DNA of 64,000 nt from Caballeronia insecticola (lineage in GTDB: Bacteria; Pseudomonadota; Gammaproteobacteria; Burkholderiales; Burkholderiaceae). The position numbers and the translations under genes are program-made. The notes beneath the pieces were generated by a model, which was not told the origin of the DNA, made no database searches, and worked only from the letters and a program-made list of their open reading frames with translations. Below, piece by piece: positions 9,247 through 17,783 of this stretch (the stretch's first letter is position 1; each line of letters opens with the position of its first letter). The stretch is from contig NC_021287.1 of assembly GCF_000402035.1 (NCBI RefSeq), forward strand, positions 1,178,001 through 1,242,000, given 5' to 3'.

Positions 9247-10065
9247 TCAGCCGCGCCGCGCGACCATATCCGACACGCGCTGCGCCGCCTCCTGAAGCGG
9301 TTCCAGAAACGCCTTCGCCATCTGCTTTGCGGTCTTGCGCTGCGCATTTCCGCTGATGTTCAGCGCCGCGATGACCCGGCCTTGCCGGTCGCGAATCGGC
9401 GCGGACATCGAAATCAGCCCTTCTTCCAGTTCCTGATCGACGATTGCCCAGCCCTGGCGACGCACGACGGCGATCGCTTCCTTGAGCGCAGCGCGATCGA
9501 CAATGGTGTGCGGCGTGCGCGCGACGAGCGAACTTGCGTCGAGCGCTTCGTCGAGGCGCGTGTCGTCGAGTGCGGCGAGCAGCACCCGGCCCATCGACGT
9601 GCAAAACGCAGGCAGCCGGCTGCCGATCGACAGATTCTGCGTGATGATCTTGTGCGTCGGCACGCGCAGCACGTAGACGATTTCCGCGCCGTTCAGCACA
9701 GCCGCCGAGCAACTTTCGTGCACCTGCGCGACGAGATCTTCCATTACCGGTTCGGCGAGATTCCAGAAAGGCATCGAAGTCAGATACGCGAACCCGAGGT
9801 CGAGAATCTTCGGCGTCAGCTGAAAGAGCCGCCCGTCCGCCTCGACATAGCCGAGCGACTGCAACGTCAGAAGAATCCGGCGCGCGCCCGCGCGCGTGAG
9901 GCCGGTCGCGCCGGCGACGTCCGTGAGCGTCTGGGCGGGGCGGCTCGCATCGAACGAGCGAATCACCGCGAGCCCGCGCGCGAACGACTGCACATAGGCA
10001 TCGCCCGGACGCGACTGCGCATCCTGAGGCTCGGCATCCTGATTGAGCATGGCTGAATTCGTCAT
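9247..10065 (-). CDS. pcaR: IclR family regulator of the beta-ketoadipate pathway (PcaR type)
   Basis: Regulator that probably activates the pca genes in response to 3-oxoadipate. About 272 residues. An N-terminal winged HTH begins at YVQSFARGLAVIRSFD and continues through TLTDVAGATGLTRAGARRILLTL. The IclR effector domain follows (SIGSRLPAFCTSMGRVLLA, and the C-terminal ISMSAPIRDRQGRVIAALNISG). These match the PcaR/PcaU/PobR branch. It is divergent from pcaIJFBDC. The 241-base gap contains two TTCG-N5-CGAA inverted repeats resembling known PcaR sites. The start may be the ATG at 10065 or the one at 10050. Confidence 0.9.
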   Translation of the reverse strand: MTNSAMLNQDAEPQDAQSRPGDAYVQSFARGLAVIRSFDASRPAQTLTDVAGATGLTRAGARRILLTLQSLGYVEADGRLFQLTPKILDLGFAYLTSMPFWNLAEPVMEDLVAQVHESCSAAVLNGAEIVYVLRVPTHKIITQNLSIGSRLPAFCTSMGRVLLAALDDTRLDEALDASSLVARTPHTIVDRAALKEAIAVVRRQGWAIVDQELEEGLISMSAPIRDRQGRVIAALNISGNAQRKTAKQMAKAFLEPLQEAAQRVSDMVARRG

Positions 10066-10143
10066 AAGGCTGAAAGGGAAAGCGCGAACAGGCAATTCGA
10101 AAGCGGTGGAGTCCGTAAAAACCCGCAGTTTGCGCTTGCTTCG

Positions 10144-10173
10144 TTGACACGGCAACGAACGCGGGTCTACCAT
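10144..10173 (+). promoter_or_regulatory. Candidate sigma-70 promoter for pcaIJFBDC
   Basis: A TTGACA hexamer at 10144-10149 and TACCAT at 10168-10173 are separated by 18 bases, facing pcaI. The putative PcaR operators begin about 8 bases downstream of the -10 element. Inferred from hexamers only. Confidence 0.4.
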
Positions 10174-10180
10174 GCCGATG

Positions 10181-10214
10181 TTCGCTAAACGAATCCATGT
10201 TCGCATGACGAACA
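10181..10214. promoter_or_regulatory. Two inverted repeats, probable PcaR operators
   Basis: The first is TTCG-ctaaa-CGAA at 10181-10193. The second is the perfect TGTTCG-catga-CGAACA at 10198-10214. Both have a 5-base spacer and are about 19 bases apart, close to two helical turns. They resemble the GTTCG-type half sites described for PcaR and PcaU. Their position between pcaR and pcaI supports that role. Confidence 0.6.
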
Positions 10215-10306
10215 TTCTTAAGCAAGTCTGATTTCAAGCAGGTAAACCCCGAGTTCGGGACGGGCGCGCGAGTCACAAGCGGCGTCCAGACTGGAGAAGA
10301 ACGGCA

Positions 10307-11011
10307 ATGATCAACAAGATTTTCGACTCGCTCGCCTCGGCCGTGGCCGACGTCAACGACGGAGCGACCATCATGATCGGCGGTTTCGGTACGGCTGGCA
10401 TGCCGTCCGAGCTGATCGACGCGCTCATCGAGCAGGGCGCGCGCGAGCTGACGATCGTCAACAACAATGCCGGCAACGGCGACACGGGTCTCGCCGCGCT
10501 GCTCAAGGCGAAGCGCGTGCGCAAGATCATCTGCTCGTTCCCGCGCCAGACTGATTCGCATGTCTTCGACGCACTCTATCGCGCGGGCGAAATCGAGCTC
10601 GAACTCGTGCCGCAAGGCAATCTCGCGGAGCGCATCCGTGCGGCGGGCGCGGGCATCGGCGGTTTCTTCACGCCGACCGGTTACGGCACGAAGCTCGCGG
10701 AAGGGAAGGAAACGCGCGTAATCGACGGCAAGCATTACGTGCTCGAAGCGCCGCTGCACGCGGATTTCGCGCTCGTGAAGGCATATAAGGGCGACCGCTG
10801 GGGCAATCTGGTCTATCGTAAAACTGCGCGCAACTTCGGCCCGATCATGGCGAGCGCCGCGAAGACGGCCATCGTGCAGGTGTCGAAGGTCGTGCCGCTC
10901 GGCGAACTGGATCCCGAAAACATCGTGACGCCCGGCATCTTCGTGCAGCGCGTCGTGGAAGTGCCGCAAGCGGTGCATCAAGCCGAACTCGCAGCGGAAC
11001 TTTCAGCTTAA
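10307..11011 (+). CDS. pcaI: 3-oxoadipate CoA-transferase subunit A
   Basis: Alpha subunit of the enzyme that moves CoA from succinyl-CoA to 3-oxoadipate, the penultimate step of the beta-ketoadipate pathway. It has 234 residues. The CoA-transferase family I signature GGFGTAGMPSELIDAL lies at about residues 26-41, followed by LTIVNNNAGNGDTGLAALL. The start has GGAGAAG upstream. It is the first gene of pcaIJFBDC, and pcaJ begins 12 bases after its stop. It could be confused with ScoA (3-oxoacid CoA-transferase), but the surrounding genes place it in protocatechuate catabolism. Confidence 0.95.
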   Translation: MINKIFDSLASAVADVNDGATIMIGGFGTAGMPSELIDALIEQGARELTIVNNNAGNGDTGLAALLKAKRVRKIICSFPRQTDSHVFDALYRAGEIELELVPQGNLAERIRAAGAGIGGFFTPTGYGTKLAEGKETRVIDGKHYVLEAPLHADFALVKAYKGDRWGNLVYRKTARNFGPIMASAAKTAIVQVSKVVPLGELDPENIVTPGIFVQRVVEVPQAVHQAELAAELSA

Positions 11012-11023
11012 GGACGAAAAGCC

Positions 11024-11680
11024 ATGAAGAAACTCACTCGTGACGAAATGGCCAAGCGCGTGGCCGCCGACATTCCCGAAGGCGCGTATGTGAATCTGGG
11101 CATCGGCGTGCCGACGCTCGTCGCCAATCATCTTGCGGCGGATCGCGAAATCTTCCTGCACAGCGAAAACGGTCTGCTCGGCATGGGCCCGGCGCCCGCC
11201 AAAGGCGCGGAAGACGACGAACTCATCAACGCCGGCAAGCAGCACGTGACGCTGCTCACGGGCGGCGCGTATTTCCATCACGCCGATTCGTTCGCGATGA
11301 TGCGCGGCGGCCACCTCGATTTCTGCGTGCTCGGCGCGTTCCAGGTGTCGGCCACCGGCGATCTCGCGAACTGGCACACCGGCGCGCCCGACGCGATTCC
11401 GGCCGTCGGCGGCGCGATGGACCTCGCGATCGGCGCGAAACAGGTCTACGTGATGATGGAACTGCTCACGAAGCAGGGCGAAAGCAAGCTGGTCGCAGAG
11501 TGCTCGTATCCGGTGACGGGCGTGCAGTGCGTGGACCGCGTGTACACCGATCTCGCCGTGTTCGATGTGACGCCGGAAGGCTTCGTCGTGCGCGAAATCG
11601 TGGAAGGCTTGTCGTTCGACGAATTGCAGAAGCTGGCGCAAGTGCCGCTTCAATACGCGCCGCTGTCACAGGCCGCCTGA
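11024..11680 (+). CDS. pcaJ: 3-oxoadipate CoA-transferase subunit B
   Basis: Beta subunit paired with PcaI, 218 residues. It carries the catalytic glutamate in HSENGLLGMGP (Glu48), which forms the glutamyl-CoA thioester in family I CoA-transferases. Other landmarks are VNLGIGVPTLVANH and MDLAIGAKQVYVMMEL. AAGGA lies upstream of the ATG. pcaF follows after 48 bases that contain a short direct repeat (gagacacacct, twice). Confidence 0.95.
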   Translation: MKKLTRDEMAKRVAADIPEGAYVNLGIGVPTLVANHLAADREIFLHSENGLLGMGPAPAKGAEDDELINAGKQHVTLLTGGAYFHHADSFAMMRGGHLDFCVLGAFQVSATGDLANWHTGAPDAIPAVGGAMDLAIGAKQVYVMMELLTKQGESKLVAECSYPVTGVQCVDRVYTDLAVFDVTPEGFVVREIVEGLSFDELQKLAQVPLQYAPLSQAA

Positions 11681-11728
11681 GACACACCTGAGACACACCT
11701 GAGAGACACAAAAGAACTGGAGCAACCG

Positions 11729-12931
11729 ATGAAAGAAGCTTTCGTATGTGATGCCATCCGCACGCCGATCGGCCGTTATGGCGGATCGCTGTCCTCCGTG
11801 CGCGCCGACGATCTCGGCGCAGTGCCGCTGCGCGCGCTCGTCGAGCGCAACAAGGAAGTGGACTGGGAAGCCGTCGAGGAAGTGATTTACGGCTGTGCGA
11901 ATCAGGCGGGCGAAGACAATCGCAACGTCGCGCGCATGTCGGCGTTGCTGGCGGGGCTGCCGGTCGGCACGCCGGGCACGACGGTCAACCGCTTGTGCGG
12001 CTCGGGCATGGACGCGATCGGCATTGCGGCGCGCGCGATCAAGGCGGGCGAAACGAGCCTGATGATCGCGGGCGGCGTGGAGAGCATGAGCCGCGCGCCG
12101 TTCGTAATGGGCAAGGCGACGAGCGCATTCTCGCGTCAGGCCGAGATCCACGATACGACCATCGGCTGGCGCTTCGTCAATCCGTTGATGAAGAAGCAGT
12201 ACGGCGTCGATTCGATGCCCGAGACTGCCGAAAACGTCGCGGACGACTACAAGGTGAGCCGCGCCGATCAGGACGCGTTCGCATTGCGCTCGCAGCAGAA
12301 AGCGTCGCGCGCGCAGAAGGACGGCACGCTCGCGCAGGAAATCGTCGCGGTGACGATTCCGCAAAAGAAGGGCGATGCGCTCGTCGTGTCGCAGGACGAG
12401 CATCCGCGCGAAACGAGCCTCGAAGCGCTCGCGAAGCTGAAGGGCGTCGTGCGCCCGGACGGCTCCGTGACGGCGGGCAACGCGTCGGGCGTCAACGACG
12501 GCGCCGTCGCCATGTTGATCGCCGACGAAGAAAGCGCGAAGCGCCACGGACTCACGCCGCGCGCGCGCATCCTCGGCATCGCGACCGCAGGCGTGCCGCC
12601 GCGCGTAATGGGCATCGGCCCCGGCCCGGCATCGCAGAAGCTGCTGGCGCGCCTGGGCATGACCATCGACCAGATGGACGTGATCGAGCTGAACGAAGCG
12701 TTCGCGTCGCAGGGACTCGCCACGCTGCGCATGCTCGGCGTCGCCGACGACGATCCCCGCGTCAACCCGAACGGCGGCGCAATCGCGCTCGGGCATCCGC
12801 TGGGCGCATCCGGCGCGCGCCTCGTCACCACCGCAAGCTATCAGTTGCAGCGCACCGGCGGGCGTTTCGCGCTGTGCACGATGTGCATCGGCGTGGGCCA
12901 GGGCATCGCGATGATCATCGAGCGTGTCTGA
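11729..12931 (+). CDS. pcaF: 3-oxoadipyl-CoA thiolase
   Basis: Cleaves 3-oxoadipyl-CoA with CoA to give succinyl-CoA and acetyl-CoA, ending the pathway. The 400 residues are typical for thiolases. The nucleophilic cysteine is Cys90 in TVNRLCGSGMDAI. The histidine loop reads NGGAIALGHPLGASGAR. The second catalytic cysteine is Cys386 in CTMCIGVGQG. Starts with MKEAFVCDAIRTPIG after a GGAG. The stop overlaps the GTG start of pcaB by 8 bases, indicating translational coupling. Confidence 0.96.
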   Translation: MKEAFVCDAIRTPIGRYGGSLSSVRADDLGAVPLRALVERNKEVDWEAVEEVIYGCANQAGEDNRNVARMSALLAGLPVGTPGTTVNRLCGSGMDAIGIAARAIKAGETSLMIAGGVESMSRAPFVMGKATSAFSRQAEIHDTTIGWRFVNPLMKKQYGVDSMPETAENVADDYKVSRADQDAFALRSQQKASRAQKDGTLAQEIVAVTIPQKKGDALVVSQDEHPRETSLEALAKLKGVVRPDGSVTAGNASGVNDGAVAMLIADEESAKRHGLTPRARILGIATAGVPPRVMGIGPGPASQKLLARLGMTIDQMDVIELNEAFASQGLATLRMLGVADDDPRVNPNGGAIALGHPLGASGARLVTTASYQLQRTGGRFALCTMCIGVGQGIAMIIERV

Positions 12932-14294
12932 TTACATGTTCGCATCCACGGGACGTCTCACCGATCTGATCTGCGGCACCGAGGCGGCAAACGCGCTCTG
13001 GTCGCCGCGCGCGACCGTGCAGGCGATGCTCGACGTCGAAGCCGCGCTCGCGCGTGCGTCGGCGCTGCATGGCGTGATTCCACCGGGCGCGGTGGACGCG
13101 ATCGTCGCCGCCTGTCAGGCCGACAACATCGACGCAGACGCGCTGATGATCGGCGCGCAGGCGGGCGGCAATCTCGCGATTCCGCTCGTCAAGCAACTGA
13201 CGGCGGCGGTCAAGGCGCGCGATGCCGAAGCCGCCAAGTACGTGCACTGGGGCGCGACGAGTCAGGACATCATCGATACGGGCGTCGTGCTGCAATTGCG
13301 CGCAACGCTCGATCTGCTCGATGCGGATTTACGCACACTGTCCGATGCGCTCGTCATCCAGGCGCAAGCGCACAAAAAGACGCCGATGATCGGCCGCACC
13401 TGGCTGCAACAGGCGCTGCCGATCACGCTCGGCCTGAAGTTCGCACAATGGCTCGATGCGATCACGCGTCATCGCGCGCGTCTCGTCGATCTGCGCGCAC
13501 GCGCGCTCGTGCTGCAATTCGGCGGCGCGGCGGGCACGCTGGCCAGTCTGCGCGACAAGGCGCTGCCGGTTGCGGCGTCGCTCGCGGACGATCTGAAGCT
13601 GACGCTGCCCGCGCTGCCGTGGCATACGCAGCGCGACCGGATCGCGGAAAGCGCAGCGTTTCTCGGCATGCTCACCGGCACGTTGGCGAAGATCGCGCGC
13701 GATATTTCCCTCATGATGCAGACCGAACTCGGCGAAGTGGCTGAGCCGGCCGCGGCAGGCAAGGGCGGTTCGTCGACGATGCCGCACAAGCGCAATCCCG
13801 TCGGCTGCGCGGCCGTGCTGACCGCGGCGACGCGCGCGCCGAACCTCGTCGCGACGATCTTCGCGGGCATGGTGCAGGAACACGAACGCGCGCTCGGCGG
13901 CTGGCAGGCCGAATGGGAAGCGCTGCCCGACCTCGCGCGTCTGACGGCGGGCGCGCTCGCGAACATCAAAGGCATCGTGCCGACGATGGAAATCAACGTC
14001 GAACGGCTCGCGCGCAATCTGAACGTGACCAACGGCCTCGTGCTCGGCGAAGCGGTGATGCTCGCGCTCGGCGACAAAATCGGCAGGCTCGATGCGCACA
14101 AGCTGGTCGAAGGCGCATCGAAGGCGGCGGTGGCGAACGGCACGTCGCTGTTCGACGAACTTGCCGCGAACGAGATCGTCACGCGCCATCTGTCGCAGGA
14201 TCAACTGAAGCCATTGCTCGATCCGGCGAACTACGTCGGTCAGGCGCAGGCGTTCGTGGATGCAGCGATCGCGTGCGCCAACTCGAAAGAATAG
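12924..14294 (+). CDS. pcaB: 3-carboxy-cis,cis-muconate cycloisomerase
   Basis: Converts 3-carboxy-cis,cis-muconate to 4-carboxymuconolactone. It belongs to the fumarase/argininosuccinate lyase superfamily, and the signature GSSTMPHKRNPVGC is intact in the second half. The N-terminus (RLTDLICGTEAANALWSP, MLDVEAALARA) matches the bacterial PcaB family. At 456 residues it has normal length. The start is either the GTG at 12924, overlapping pcaF by 8 bases, or the ATG at 12936, 4 bases after the pcaF stop. The ATG is an equally good choice. Confidence 0.94.
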   Translation: MSDYMFASTGRLTDLICGTEAANALWSPRATVQAMLDVEAALARASALHGVIPPGAVDAIVAACQADNIDADALMIGAQAGGNLAIPLVKQLTAAVKARDAEAAKYVHWGATSQDIIDTGVVLQLRATLDLLDADLRTLSDALVIQAQAHKKTPMIGRTWLQQALPITLGLKFAQWLDAITRHRARLVDLRARALVLQFGGAAGTLASLRDKALPVAASLADDLKLTLPALPWHTQRDRIAESAAFLGMLTGTLAKIARDISLMMQTELGEVAEPAAAGKGGSSTMPHKRNPVGCAAVLTAATRAPNLVATIFAGMVQEHERALGGWQAEWEALPDLARLTAGALANIKGIVPTMEINVERLARNLNVTNGLVLGEAVMLALGDKIGRLDAHKLVEGASKAAVANGTSLFDELAANEIVTRHLSQDQLKPLLDPANYVGQAQAFVDAAIACANSKE

Positions 14295-14307
14295 GAGCAG
14301 CAAAAAC

Positions 14308-15102
14308 ATGCCTCTTGCCAAAGTCAACGGAACCCGGATTCACTATCGCATCGACGCCACGGCAGGCGAACACGCGCCGTGGCTCGTGCTGTCGAATTCG
14401 CTCGGCGCCGATGTCTCGATGTGGACGCCGAACATCGAGGCGTTCGCCAAGCACTATCGCGTCGTGCGCTACGACACGCGCGGTCACGGTCATTCGGACG
14501 TCCCGCCCGGGCCCTACACGATCGATCAGCTGATCGGCGACGTGATCGGCCTGATGGATCATCTGAAGATCGAGCGCGCGAACTACTGCGGCCTGTCGAT
14601 GGGCGGCTTGACCGGCGTCGGCCTCGCCGCGCGCCATCCTGCGCGCTTCTCGCGCGTCGTGCTCTCGAACACTGCCGCGCTGATCGGCTCGGACGCCGTG
14701 TGGACGCCGCGCGCCGCGAAAGCGCGCGAACCGGGCGGCATGCCCGCGCTCACCGACGCCGTCATCGCGCGCTGGTTCACCGCGCCGTTCATCGAACGCG
14801 AGCCGCTCGCGCTCGCCAACATCCGCGATGTATTCCGCCATACGTCGGGCGACGGCTACGCGTCGAACTGCGAGGCGATCCGCGACGCCGATTTGCGCGA
14901 CGAAGCCAAAACCATCACGCTGCCCGTGCTGGTGATCGCGGGCACGCACGATCTGTCGACCACGGCCGAGCAGGGCCGCGAGCTCGCGGGTTATATCGGC
15001 GGGGCGCGCTATGTCGAACTCGACGCAGCGCATCTGTCGAACATCGAAAAGCGCGATGACTACACGCGCACCGTCCTCGATTTCCTCGGAGAACAACAAT
15101 GA
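14308..15102 (+). CDS. pcaD: 3-oxoadipate enol-lactonase
   Basis: Hydrolyses 3-oxoadipate enol-lactone to 3-oxoadipate. It is an alpha/beta-hydrolase of 264 residues. The nucleophile elbow is GLSMGG (Ser97). The acid lies in VIAGTHDLSTT and the catalytic histidine in LDAAHLSNIE. The cap-associated stretch GHSDVPPGPYTIDQLIGDV is typical of PcaD. The ATG at 14308 has AGGAG upstream. The last four bases (ATGA) overlap the start of pcaC, so the two are translationally coupled. Confidence 0.95.
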   Translation: MPLAKVNGTRIHYRIDATAGEHAPWLVLSNSLGADVSMWTPNIEAFAKHYRVVRYDTRGHGHSDVPPGPYTIDQLIGDVIGLMDHLKIERANYCGLSMGGLTGVGLAARHPARFSRVVLSNTAALIGSDAVWTPRAAKAREPGGMPALTDAVIARWFTAPFIEREPLALANIRDVFRHTSGDGYASNCEAIRDADLRDEAKTITLPVLVIAGTHDLSTTAEQGRELAGYIGGARYVELDAAHLSNIEKRDDYTRTVLDFLGEQQ

Positions 15103-15485
15103 CCGATGACGAACGCTACGAAGCCGGCATGCAGGTGCGACGCGCGGTGCTGTCCGACGCGCACGTCGACCGCTCGCTCGTAAACCGCACCGAACTCACG
15201 ACCGAGTTCCAGAACCTCATCACGCGCTATGCGTGGGGCGAGATCTGGACGCGCGAGGGCCTGCCGCGTCACACGCGCAGTCTGCTCACCATCGCGATGA
15301 TGGTCGCGCTCAACCGCAGCGAGGAACTCGCGCTGCATTTGCGCGCCGCGAAGAACAACGGCGTGACGCAGGACGAGATCAAGGAAGTGCTGATGCAGAC
15401 CGCGATCTACTGCGGCGTGCCGGCGGCGAATTCGGCGTTCCATCTCGCGCAGAAGATCTTCGACGAAGAGCAGAAAAAGGCGTAA
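15099..15485 (+). CDS. pcaC: 4-carboxymuconolactone decarboxylase
   Basis: Decarboxylates 4-carboxymuconolactone to 3-oxoadipate enol-lactone, the substrate of PcaD. The 128-residue protein is a stand-alone carboxymuconolactone decarboxylase (AhpD-like helical fold), not the PcaCD fusion (PcaL) seen in some bacteria. Conserved segments are FQNLITRYAWGEIW, LPRHTRSLLTIAMM, ALHLRAAKNNGVT and QTAIYCGVPAAN. It is the last gene of the operon. The protocatechuate dioxygenase genes pcaGH are not in this window. Confidence 0.95.
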   Translation: MTDDERYEAGMQVRRAVLSDAHVDRSLVNRTELTTEFQNLITRYAWGEIWTREGLPRHTRSLLTIAMMVALNRSEELALHLRAAKNNGVTQDEIKEVLMQTAIYCGVPAANSAFHLAQKIFDEEQKKA

Positions 15486-15524
15486 ATCGCGCCGATATGT
15501 CGTGCATGTTGTGCGCATTGCAAG

Positions 15525-15560
15525 AAGCCGTCTTACGGAAATCCGCAAGACGGCTTTTGC
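15525..15560 (+). terminator. Terminator of the pca operon
   Basis: A 10-bp stem (aagccgtctt / aagacggctt) with a 12-base loop, followed by TTTTGCTTT. It lies 39 bases after pcaC and 10 bases from the end of the convergent DUF3443 gene. Confidence 0.8.
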
Positions 15561-15569
15561 TTTCATGCG

Positions 15570-16901
15570 TCAGAACGCGTAGTACGGACCGGCGCCCGCG
15601 GGCGTCGCGCGTCCTTGAATTGCGGTGAAGACGCGCCGCCCGTAGAAGAACGGCAGGCCCCAGTCGAAGACGCCGCTGGCGGTTCCGGCGAGATTGTCGA
15701 AGGCGTAGTTGCCCGTGCCGAACAGCGCCGTCGACTGCGCAACCGTGAAACTGACCGCGCCTTGCGCGCCGGTCGCCGAACGGATCGTCGCGGTGAAGGT
15801 TTGCGGCGCCGCCGGGCAGTACCACGCGCCGCAGCGGGCGAGCGTCGTCGACGGAAAGAAGACGCCGTTCGATCCGCTGTCGATGAAGCTCGAACCGTAC
15901 TGGCTGCCGCCGAAATCCGTGGTGACGTAGCCGGTCGCCGAATTCGACGGAAGCACGGTCGCCGCGCCGAGCAGATTGTTCGACTGCGAGCCGATGCCGA
16001 AGGTCATCGTGCCCGTCACCGACGACGCGCCGCCGTCCGGCACGTCCGGCAACTCGATCAGCACGCCGTTGTTGTCGGTGGCGAAGTTGGCGACCGGATT
16101 GGTCACCTGCTGCGTCACCGCCAGCGCGCTCGCCGCGCAGCCTGTGGCGCCGCAGTCGTAGTACCAGCGCGGCATCGCCGTTTTCGCGCAGTTCCCGCCG
16201 CAATCGGCGACGAACGGACCGACGCCCAGAATGCCGTTGCCGCGCAACGCCGACGCGCTCAACATCGGCAGGCCGGACTGGCCGCAGTCGGTTGCCGTGG
16301 TGGGCACGGCGGAGTCGGCGATCACTTGCACGGAGGTGGAGGCCGCGACCTGGCCCGCGAGCTTCACGTCGGCGCGACGCACCGCGCCCCACGTGTAGCC
16401 CGAGCCGAACACCGCGCATTCGGCGATGACCGAACCCGTCGACGCGCCCGCAACCAGCGGAAGCGCGACGGAAGGATCGAGCGCGGACGCCAGCACGCGC
16501 AGTCCGTGCGAGCCGGTATCGACCTGAATTTTGTCGATGGTCTGACACGTGTTCGTGCCGGGCACGCAGATCGTCACGCTCGTTTGCAGCATGTTGCGCG
16601 TGTTGGTGGGCGTGCGCGTGACCGTGACCGGCTGGACATTGGGCGTCGTCGATTGCGTGACGGTCGTGCTCGCCGGTTCCGGAGATGACGGCGCACTGGC
16701 GGTCACCGGTGCGCTGGCCGCGATGGGCGTACTCGCCGCAACGGGCGTGCTGGCCGCGGCGGGCGCGCTCGCCTGAGCGGGAGACGCGGTGGCGTTGGTG
16801 CTGGAATCGCCGCCACCGCCACCGCCGCAGGCACACAGCAACGCGCAGAGCAGCACGCAGAGAACGAGCGCGAAAGGCGAAGAAAAAGCGCGTGATTGCA
16901 T
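15570..16901 (-). CDS. DUF3443 family lipoprotein
   Basis: Function unknown. The 443-residue product begins with a lipoprotein signal (LCVLLCALLCAC followed by six glycines), so it should be lipidated and envelope-attached. A low-complexity Ala/Ser/Pro linker of about 45 residues follows, built from repeated ASTPVA-type units. The remainder is a globular Gly/Ser/Thr-rich domain with many cysteines. It contains VDTGSHGLRVLAS, GSNGVFFPS and FDWGLPFFYGR. The VDTGS triad resembles the aspartic protease motif DTGS, but I cannot show protease activity. The start has a perfect AGGAGG. It directly follows the DUF2844 gene (8 bases), and this pairing recurs in Burkholderia. Confidence 0.85.
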   Translation of the reverse strand: MQSRAFSSPFALVLCVLLCALLCACGGGGGGDSSTNATASPAQASAPAAASTPVAASTPIAASAPVTASAPSSPEPASTTVTQSTTPNVQPVTVTRTPTNTRNMLQTSVTICVPGTNTCQTIDKIQVDTGSHGLRVLASALDPSVALPLVAGASTGSVIAECAVFGSGYTWGAVRRADVKLAGQVAASTSVQVIADSAVPTTATDCGQSGLPMLSASALRGNGILGVGPFVADCGGNCAKTAMPRWYYDCGATGCAASALAVTQQVTNPVANFATDNNGVLIELPDVPDGGASSVTGTMTFGIGSQSNNLLGAATVLPSNSATGYVTTDFGGSQYGSSFIDSGSNGVFFPSTTLARCGAWYCPAAPQTFTATIRSATGAQGAVSFTVAQSTALFGTGNYAFDNLAGTASGVFDWGLPFFYGRRVFTAIQGRATPAGAGPYYAF

Positions 16902-16909
16902 GCCGCCTC

Positions 16910-17371
16910 CTATTGGATATCCGTCGTATTGACGCCAGGCGGCAGCGCGCTCGCGAGCCAGGCGCGGCCGCTGTATTCGCGCAGCCGCACGCGGTTCTCG
17001 ACGATGAGATCGCCCTGAGCCACGCGCGCCGTATGCAGTCCGGCCGCGCCGGCCGTCGCGTTCGCGCCTTCCCTGAACGTATCGAAATAGGCGCCGAGCA
17101 GCGACTGGACGCTCGGCATCGCGGGTCCGCGCCACGAAACCGCGTACACCTTGCCGCTCGAATCGACGTATTCGCGCACGACGATGCCGTGCGCATCGGT
17201 CGTCTCGTGATATGTGACAAGTCCGCTTTGCGCCCGATGCATCACGTCGCCGGACGAGCCGTCCGCGTCGCGCGTGGTGGCGCCCAGTTGTGCGTGGACA
17301 GGCATTGTTGCGCACAGAGTGACGGCAGCCAGCAACGTCACTACGTAATAAGGATGACTTATTGATCTCAT
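16910..17371 (-). CDS. DUF2844 family exported protein
   Basis: Unknown function. A 153-residue secreted protein with an N-terminal signal peptide (YYVVTLLAAVTLCATMPVHA, cleavage expected after HAQ or HA). The mature part contains HETTDAHGIVVREYVDSSGKV, AVSWRGPAMP and LIVENRVRLREYSGRAW. The GGAGAG before the ATG at 17371 supports that start; a longer in-frame form would bury the signal peptide. It is the first gene of a two-gene unit with the DUF3443 lipoprotein, so the two probably act together in the periplasm or outer membrane. Confidence 0.85.
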   Translation of the reverse strand: MRSISHPYYVVTLLAAVTLCATMPVHAQLGATTRDADGSSGDVMHRAQSGLVTYHETTDAHGIVVREYVDSSGKVYAVSWRGPAMPSVQSLLGAYFDTFREGANATAGAAGLHTARVAQGDLIVENRVRLREYSGRAWLASALPPGVNTTDIQ

Positions 17372-17783
17372 CGTTTTGCTCTCCGTGTTTTTAGGATCGG
17401 TCTTATTTTTTGAGATGAATTTTAGAGTTAAGGCCGAGCAAAGCGATAGAAGGGCGGTGCGGCGGACATGGGCGGCGAAAATCGCAGGAAATCTCAGAAA
17501 TTTCCTAGAAATCAACGCGTTGAAAACCGCGAGCGATCGAATTCCGGTTTTCGTGGAATGTCATAAATTGTCAAACTGGCGCACGCGAAGCGTGCCGAGT
17601 CTCGAAGGCGCACTTCGTTGCATCGAGGCCGTTTTTGAAAACGAAAAGCAATATTTCGGGCAGCGATCGCACATCGCGGCGAGGTGCCGGCTTCTCTTTT
17701 TGCACGGCGAGTCGCCGGACCGGTAAAATACTGGGTTGATCCACGGAAGAACGCCCGTGGCGTAGCGGAAGGACTTTCCAGAC
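17372..17783. other. Intergenic region between DUF2844 and bamC
   Basis: A 412-base gap with divergent genes on both sides. It is more AT-rich than its surroundings near 17380-17580 and should hold the DUF2844 promoter on the minus strand. The bamC promoter candidate lies at 17700-17729. No convincing coding frame is present. Many Burkholderiales place dapA just before bamC (from memory); no trace of dapA is seen here. Confidence 0.6.
17700..17729 (+). promoter_or_regulatory. Candidate promoter for bamC
   Basis: TTGCAC at 17700-17705 and TAAAAT at 17724-17729 with an 18-base spacer, 55 bases upstream of the bamC start. Good match to a sigma-70 promoter. Confidence 0.5.

Noticed and set aside
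17516..17783. Remnant of dapA before bamC
   Set aside because: I looked for one because dapA often precedes bamC, but no dapA motif (for example the lysine-containing GTTGE or YN-P patterns) is recognisable in any frame.
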